55,713 bases of DNA from Chitinophagaceae bacterium. GTDB taxonomy: Bacteria; Bacteroidota; Bacteroidia; Chitinophagales; Chitinophagaceae. Numbering within the stretch: the stretch's first letter is position 1; the number at the start of each line of letters is the position of its first letter. Positions 53,568 through 55,713 of this stretch are shown here, one piece after another. A program made the translations under genes and the position numbers. The notes under the pieces were generated by a model that was given only the letters and a program-made list of their open reading frames with translations, was not told where the DNA came from and did no database searches. Location: positions 1 to 55,713 of the forward strand of contig SCQT01000202.1 of the NCBI GenBank assembly GCA_004322015.1, read 5' to 3'.

Positions 53568-54325
53568 TATATTGTTTCATGAGTCATTCACATTCTAAAA
53601 TAATGCCGGAGGAAATAAGAAGTAAACCTGCTGATTTTTTAAGCTTGTCACAGAAGCTATGGTATGCCGTCCGTACCGGAGATGGAGATGTTGTAATATT
53701 TCAGGAGTTTTTAGAAAAAGGGAATACGGTATTATTGGAGCGACAACTGATAAACGATGCTGTAAAGAAGGCATTCTGGATCAACTTGTACAATGCTTTT
53801 ATGCAATGGATATTGTTAAAGCATCCTGAAATGAATAAATACCGTAATCGTCTCTTTAATGCGAAGTTTATCAATCTTTGTGACCACCTGCTCAGCCTGG
53901 ATGATATAGAGCACGGCATGCTGAGACGCTCAAAAATCAAATGGAGCGGAGGGTATCTGAGCAAATGCTTCCCCGGTAATTTTGAAAAGACGTTTCGTGT
54001 TGACAAGCCCGATTACCGGATTCATTTTACCTTAAATTGCGGTGCAAAAAGTTGTCCGTCCATTAGATTTTATACCCCTGGAAATATCGATGATGAATTA
54101 AATATTGCCACAAAAAATTATCTTGAAAACGAAGTTATCTATGAAGAAGAAAAAAACGTTTTGCAGCTTCCGGCTATTATGAGCTGGTACCGTGGCGATT
54201 TCGGAGGGAAAAACGGGATGTTGCAATTATGCAGACGATTGGAATTGATGCCGGAAAATGTTCATCCGGTCATCAGATTAAATAAATATGACTGGACTTT
54301 ATTACCTCGTAACTATAAAAATTAA
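53564..54325 (+). CDS. DUF547 domain protein, cytoplasmic type
   Basis: A 253-residue protein without a signal peptide. ATG 53564 overlaps the trxB stop (ATGA); ATG 53579 (MSHSHSK) is an alternative. DUF547 motifs: AFWINLYNAFMQWILLKHPE, LSLDDIEHGMLRR, IHFTLNCGAKSCPSIRFY and IMSWYRGDFGG. Cys in NCGAKSCPS are shared with the lipoprotein DUF547 at 42146. Its position between trxB and the AhpD-like gene suggests a redox role. Confidence 0.88.
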   Translation: MIYCFMSHSHSKIMPEEIRSKPADFLSLSQKLWYAVRTGDGDVVIFQEFLEKGNTVLLERQLINDAVKKAFWINLYNAFMQWILLKHPEMNKYRNRLFNAKFINLCDHLLSLDDIEHGMLRRSKIKWSGGYLSKCFPGNFEKTFRVDKPDYRIHFTLNCGAKSCPSIRFYTPGNIDDELNIATKNYLENEVIYEEEKNVLQLPAIMSWYRGDFGGKNGMLQLCRRLELMPENVHPVIRLNKYDWTLLPRNYKN

Positions 54326-54330
54326 TATAC

Positions 54331-54666
54331 ATGGAAAATCATTATTATAATGAGTCAGATCTGGCTAAATTCGGTAATATCACTGAGTTTCAGAAAGAAT
54401 TAGGAGATAAGTTCTTTGCCTGGTATGGAGAAGTATTTAAAGACAGTTCATTGACAGCCAAAGAAAAATCGTTGATAGCGCTGGCGGTTGCCCATGCTGT
54501 GCAATGTCCCTATTGTATTGATGCCTACAGCAACGATGCTTATGAAAAAGGATGGAGTGAGGCTCAGATGATGGAGGCTGTACATGTGGCTGCTGCCATA
54601 CGTGGCGGGGCTTCATTGGTTCATGGAGTGCAAATGATGAATAAGGTGAAAAAGATAGCGATGTAA
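54331..54666 (+). CDS. AhpD-like, arsenosugar-associated peroxidase-like protein
   Basis: A 111-residue carboxymuconolactone-decarboxylase-fold protein: FGNITEFQKELGDKFFAWYG, then LAVAHAVQCPYCIDAYSNDA with the C-P-Y-C redox pair (Cys59, Cys62) and His for proton relay. This matches the TIGR04169 group named for its link to arsenosugar loci. It starts 5 bases after the DUF547 stop and completes the trxB operon. Confidence 0.9.
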   Translation: MENHYYNESDLAKFGNITEFQKELGDKFFAWYGEVFKDSSLTAKEKSLIALAVAHAVQCPYCIDAYSNDAYEKGWSEAQMMEAVHVAAAIRGGASLVHGVQMMNKVKKIAM

Positions 54667-54678
54667 CAGAAGTTTATA

Positions 54679-55713
54679 TTAGCTTGCACAACAACTTAAC
54701 TTTTCCACATCTTTTCCAAAAGCAATAGCCGCTAATTTTATTCCTTCACCTAAGGTAAGATAAGGATGGAAGCTTTGCGCTAGTTCTTTAACTTTAATTC
54801 CATATTTGATGGCAAGACTTAACTCCATTGTTAACTCGCCCCCCTCCGGTGCAATAATTCTTGCCCCCAGTAGCTCATCTGTTTCAGGATTGCGAATAAG
54901 TTTGATAAACCCTCTTGTATCATTGGCTGCAAGCGAACGAGGTATTTCCCTCAACTCCAGCTTTGAAACTTCAAAAGGAATATTTTGTGCTGCTGCCTGT
55001 GATTCATCCAAACCGACTCCGGCAACCTGAGGGTCGGTAAATACTACCCAGGGCAGGGAAGAATAATCTGTTTTATTTTCTGTACCGGAGAATGCATTTT
55101 CCACAGCAATCTTCCCTTCATAGGCCGCCGTGTACACATAAGCAGGAGTGCTGGCAACATCCCCAGCCGCATATATATCAGGCAGGTTGGTTTCCATGAG
55201 TTCGTTTACCTGCACATGCCCGTTTTTGGTGAGCTGCAGGCCTATGTTATGTAATCCCAGTTTTTGTGTGTTCGGTTTTATGCCGGATGCTATTACTATT
55301 TTCCCCGGTTCAATGATTTGCATGACAGAACCATCCGGACATTTGCAATGAATGATAGTATCATTGCCCCGCTTTTCAAATCTTATAGCCCTGAAGTTCG
55401 GAAGTATTTCAATGCCTTCCCTTCGCATGTGCATCTCCAATTCTTCGCTAATATCAGGAGTCTGGCTTCTCAATACACGGTCGGTAAATTCAATAATGCG
55501 CACCTTGGTACCGAGCCGGTTATAAGCCATGGCAATTTCACAGCCAATATAACCCGCTCCCATAATGGTAATGCTTTGGGGTTGCTCCTCCAGATCAAAT
55601 AGTGATACATGAGTGAGATAACCGGTTTCTTTTAATCCTTCAATATTCGGGACGTTGGTGGAAGCGCCTGTTGCAATAATGAATTTAGTGGCAGTATATT
55701 CCCCTTTTCCATT
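54679..55713 (-). CDS. merA: Second mercuric reductase MerA, C-terminal part (cut by the window edge)
   Basis: The minus-strand frame is open from the stop at 54679 to the last base of the window, giving 344 residues. It starts inside NGKGEYTATKFIIATGAS and has IMGAGYIGCEIAMAYNRLGT, YAAGDVASTPAYVYTAAYEG and the diagnostic C-terminal pair KLSCCAS. It is very similar to, but not identical with, the complete MerA at 28839-30527 (for example PQVAGVGLDESQAAAQN against PQIAGVGLDEAQAAALN). The N-terminal part and any HMA domain lie outside the window. It is convergent with the trxB operon, 12 bases away. Confidence 0.95.
   Translation of the reverse strand, partial: NGKGEYTATKFIIATGASTNVPNIEGLKETGYLTHVSLFDLEEQPQSITIMGAGYIGCEIAMAYNRLGTKVRIIEFTDRVLRSQTPDISEELEMHMRREGIEILPNFRAIRFEKRGNDTIIHCKCPDGSVMQIIEPGKIVIASGIKPNTQKLGLHNIGLQLTKNGHVQVNELMETNLPDIYAAGDVASTPAYVYTAAYEGKIAVENAFSGTENKTDYSSLPWVVFTDPQVAGVGLDESQAAAQNIPFEVSKLELREIPRSLAANDTRGFIKLIRNPETDELLGARIIAPEGGELTMELSLAIKYGIKVKELAQSFHPYLTLGEGIKLAAIAFGKDVEKLSCCAS

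Noticed and set aside
1-55713. tRNA, rRNA, riboswitch, integrase and prophage signals
   Set aside because: None could be recognised by eye on either strand. The window is clearly accessory, but its integration boundaries are not visible here.

Overview
The window suggests a Bacteroidota bacterium, most likely a Chitinophagaceae-type member. The reasons are moderate GC and A/T-rich leaders with few Shine-Dalgarno sites; a TonB receptor with an N-terminal carboxypeptidase-like domain; a CusA fused to a TolC-like domain; a merTP fusion; and a GxxExxY gene inside the short inverted repeats usual in this phylum. Nearly all of the window is accessory DNA devoted to toxic metals and metalloids, and several genes in it are decaying.

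Layout. (1) 1-5139: mutagenic-repair cassette imuA (partial), imuB, dnaE2. (2) 5488-7254: frameshifted arsM and intact acr3. (3) 7288-12898: heavy-metal RND efflux on the minus strand, an adaptor and a CusA-TolC fusion, then a DUF1232 gene, a small hypothetical gene and a higBA locus whose antitoxin carries a nonsense codon. (4) 14844-17930: Cys-rich secreted protein, HMA-like secreted protein and TonB receptor, probably for metal acquisition or sensing; then gene debris to 19831. (5) 19832-26410: thioredoxin-like protein, TIGR04283-type glycosyltransferase, two SDRs, rhodanese, lipoprotein, polytopic mannosyltransferase-like protein and GT2. (6) 26963-33658: mercury operon of ArsR-type regulator, frameshifted merF, merTP, merP-like gene, merA, two more flavoprotein disulfide reductases and a membrane-protein remnant. 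(7) 33777-37087: egtD, DUF427, a wrecked VKOR gene and a GH113-like lipoprotein. (8) 47748 down to 37181: a long minus-strand run arsC, arsS, dsrE-like, TIGR04282-type glycosyltransferase, PiT transporter, arsenosugar-type arsM, DUF547, FAD oxidoreductase, [GxxExxY element], 4Fe-4S membrane protein, processive GT2. (9) 47806-54666: DsbD, purine nucleoside phosphorylase, ECF sigma factor with anti-sigma, trxB, DUF547, AhpD-like. (10) A second merA runs off the right edge.

How the genes work together. Arsenate can be reduced by ArsC and then exported by Acr3 or methylated by ArsM. ArsS transfers a 5'-deoxyadenosyl group to dimethylated arsenic, purine nucleoside phosphorylase can remove adenine, and the two arsenosugar-type glycosyltransferases can add a sugar or related group. 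The redox proteins (TrxB, DsbD, DsrE-like, rhodanese, AhpD-like, 4Fe-4S protein, FAD enzyme) would supply thiols and electrons. The mercury genes import Hg(II) and reduce it to Hg(0), and the RND system pumps out cations such as Cu, Ag, Zn, Co or Cd.

The most interesting parts are the unusually large arsenosugar neighbourhood with its undescribed redox and transport partners, the GxxExxY inverted-repeat element sitting inside that operon with a probable empty relic elsewhere, and the set of recently broken genes, several of them at homopolymers.
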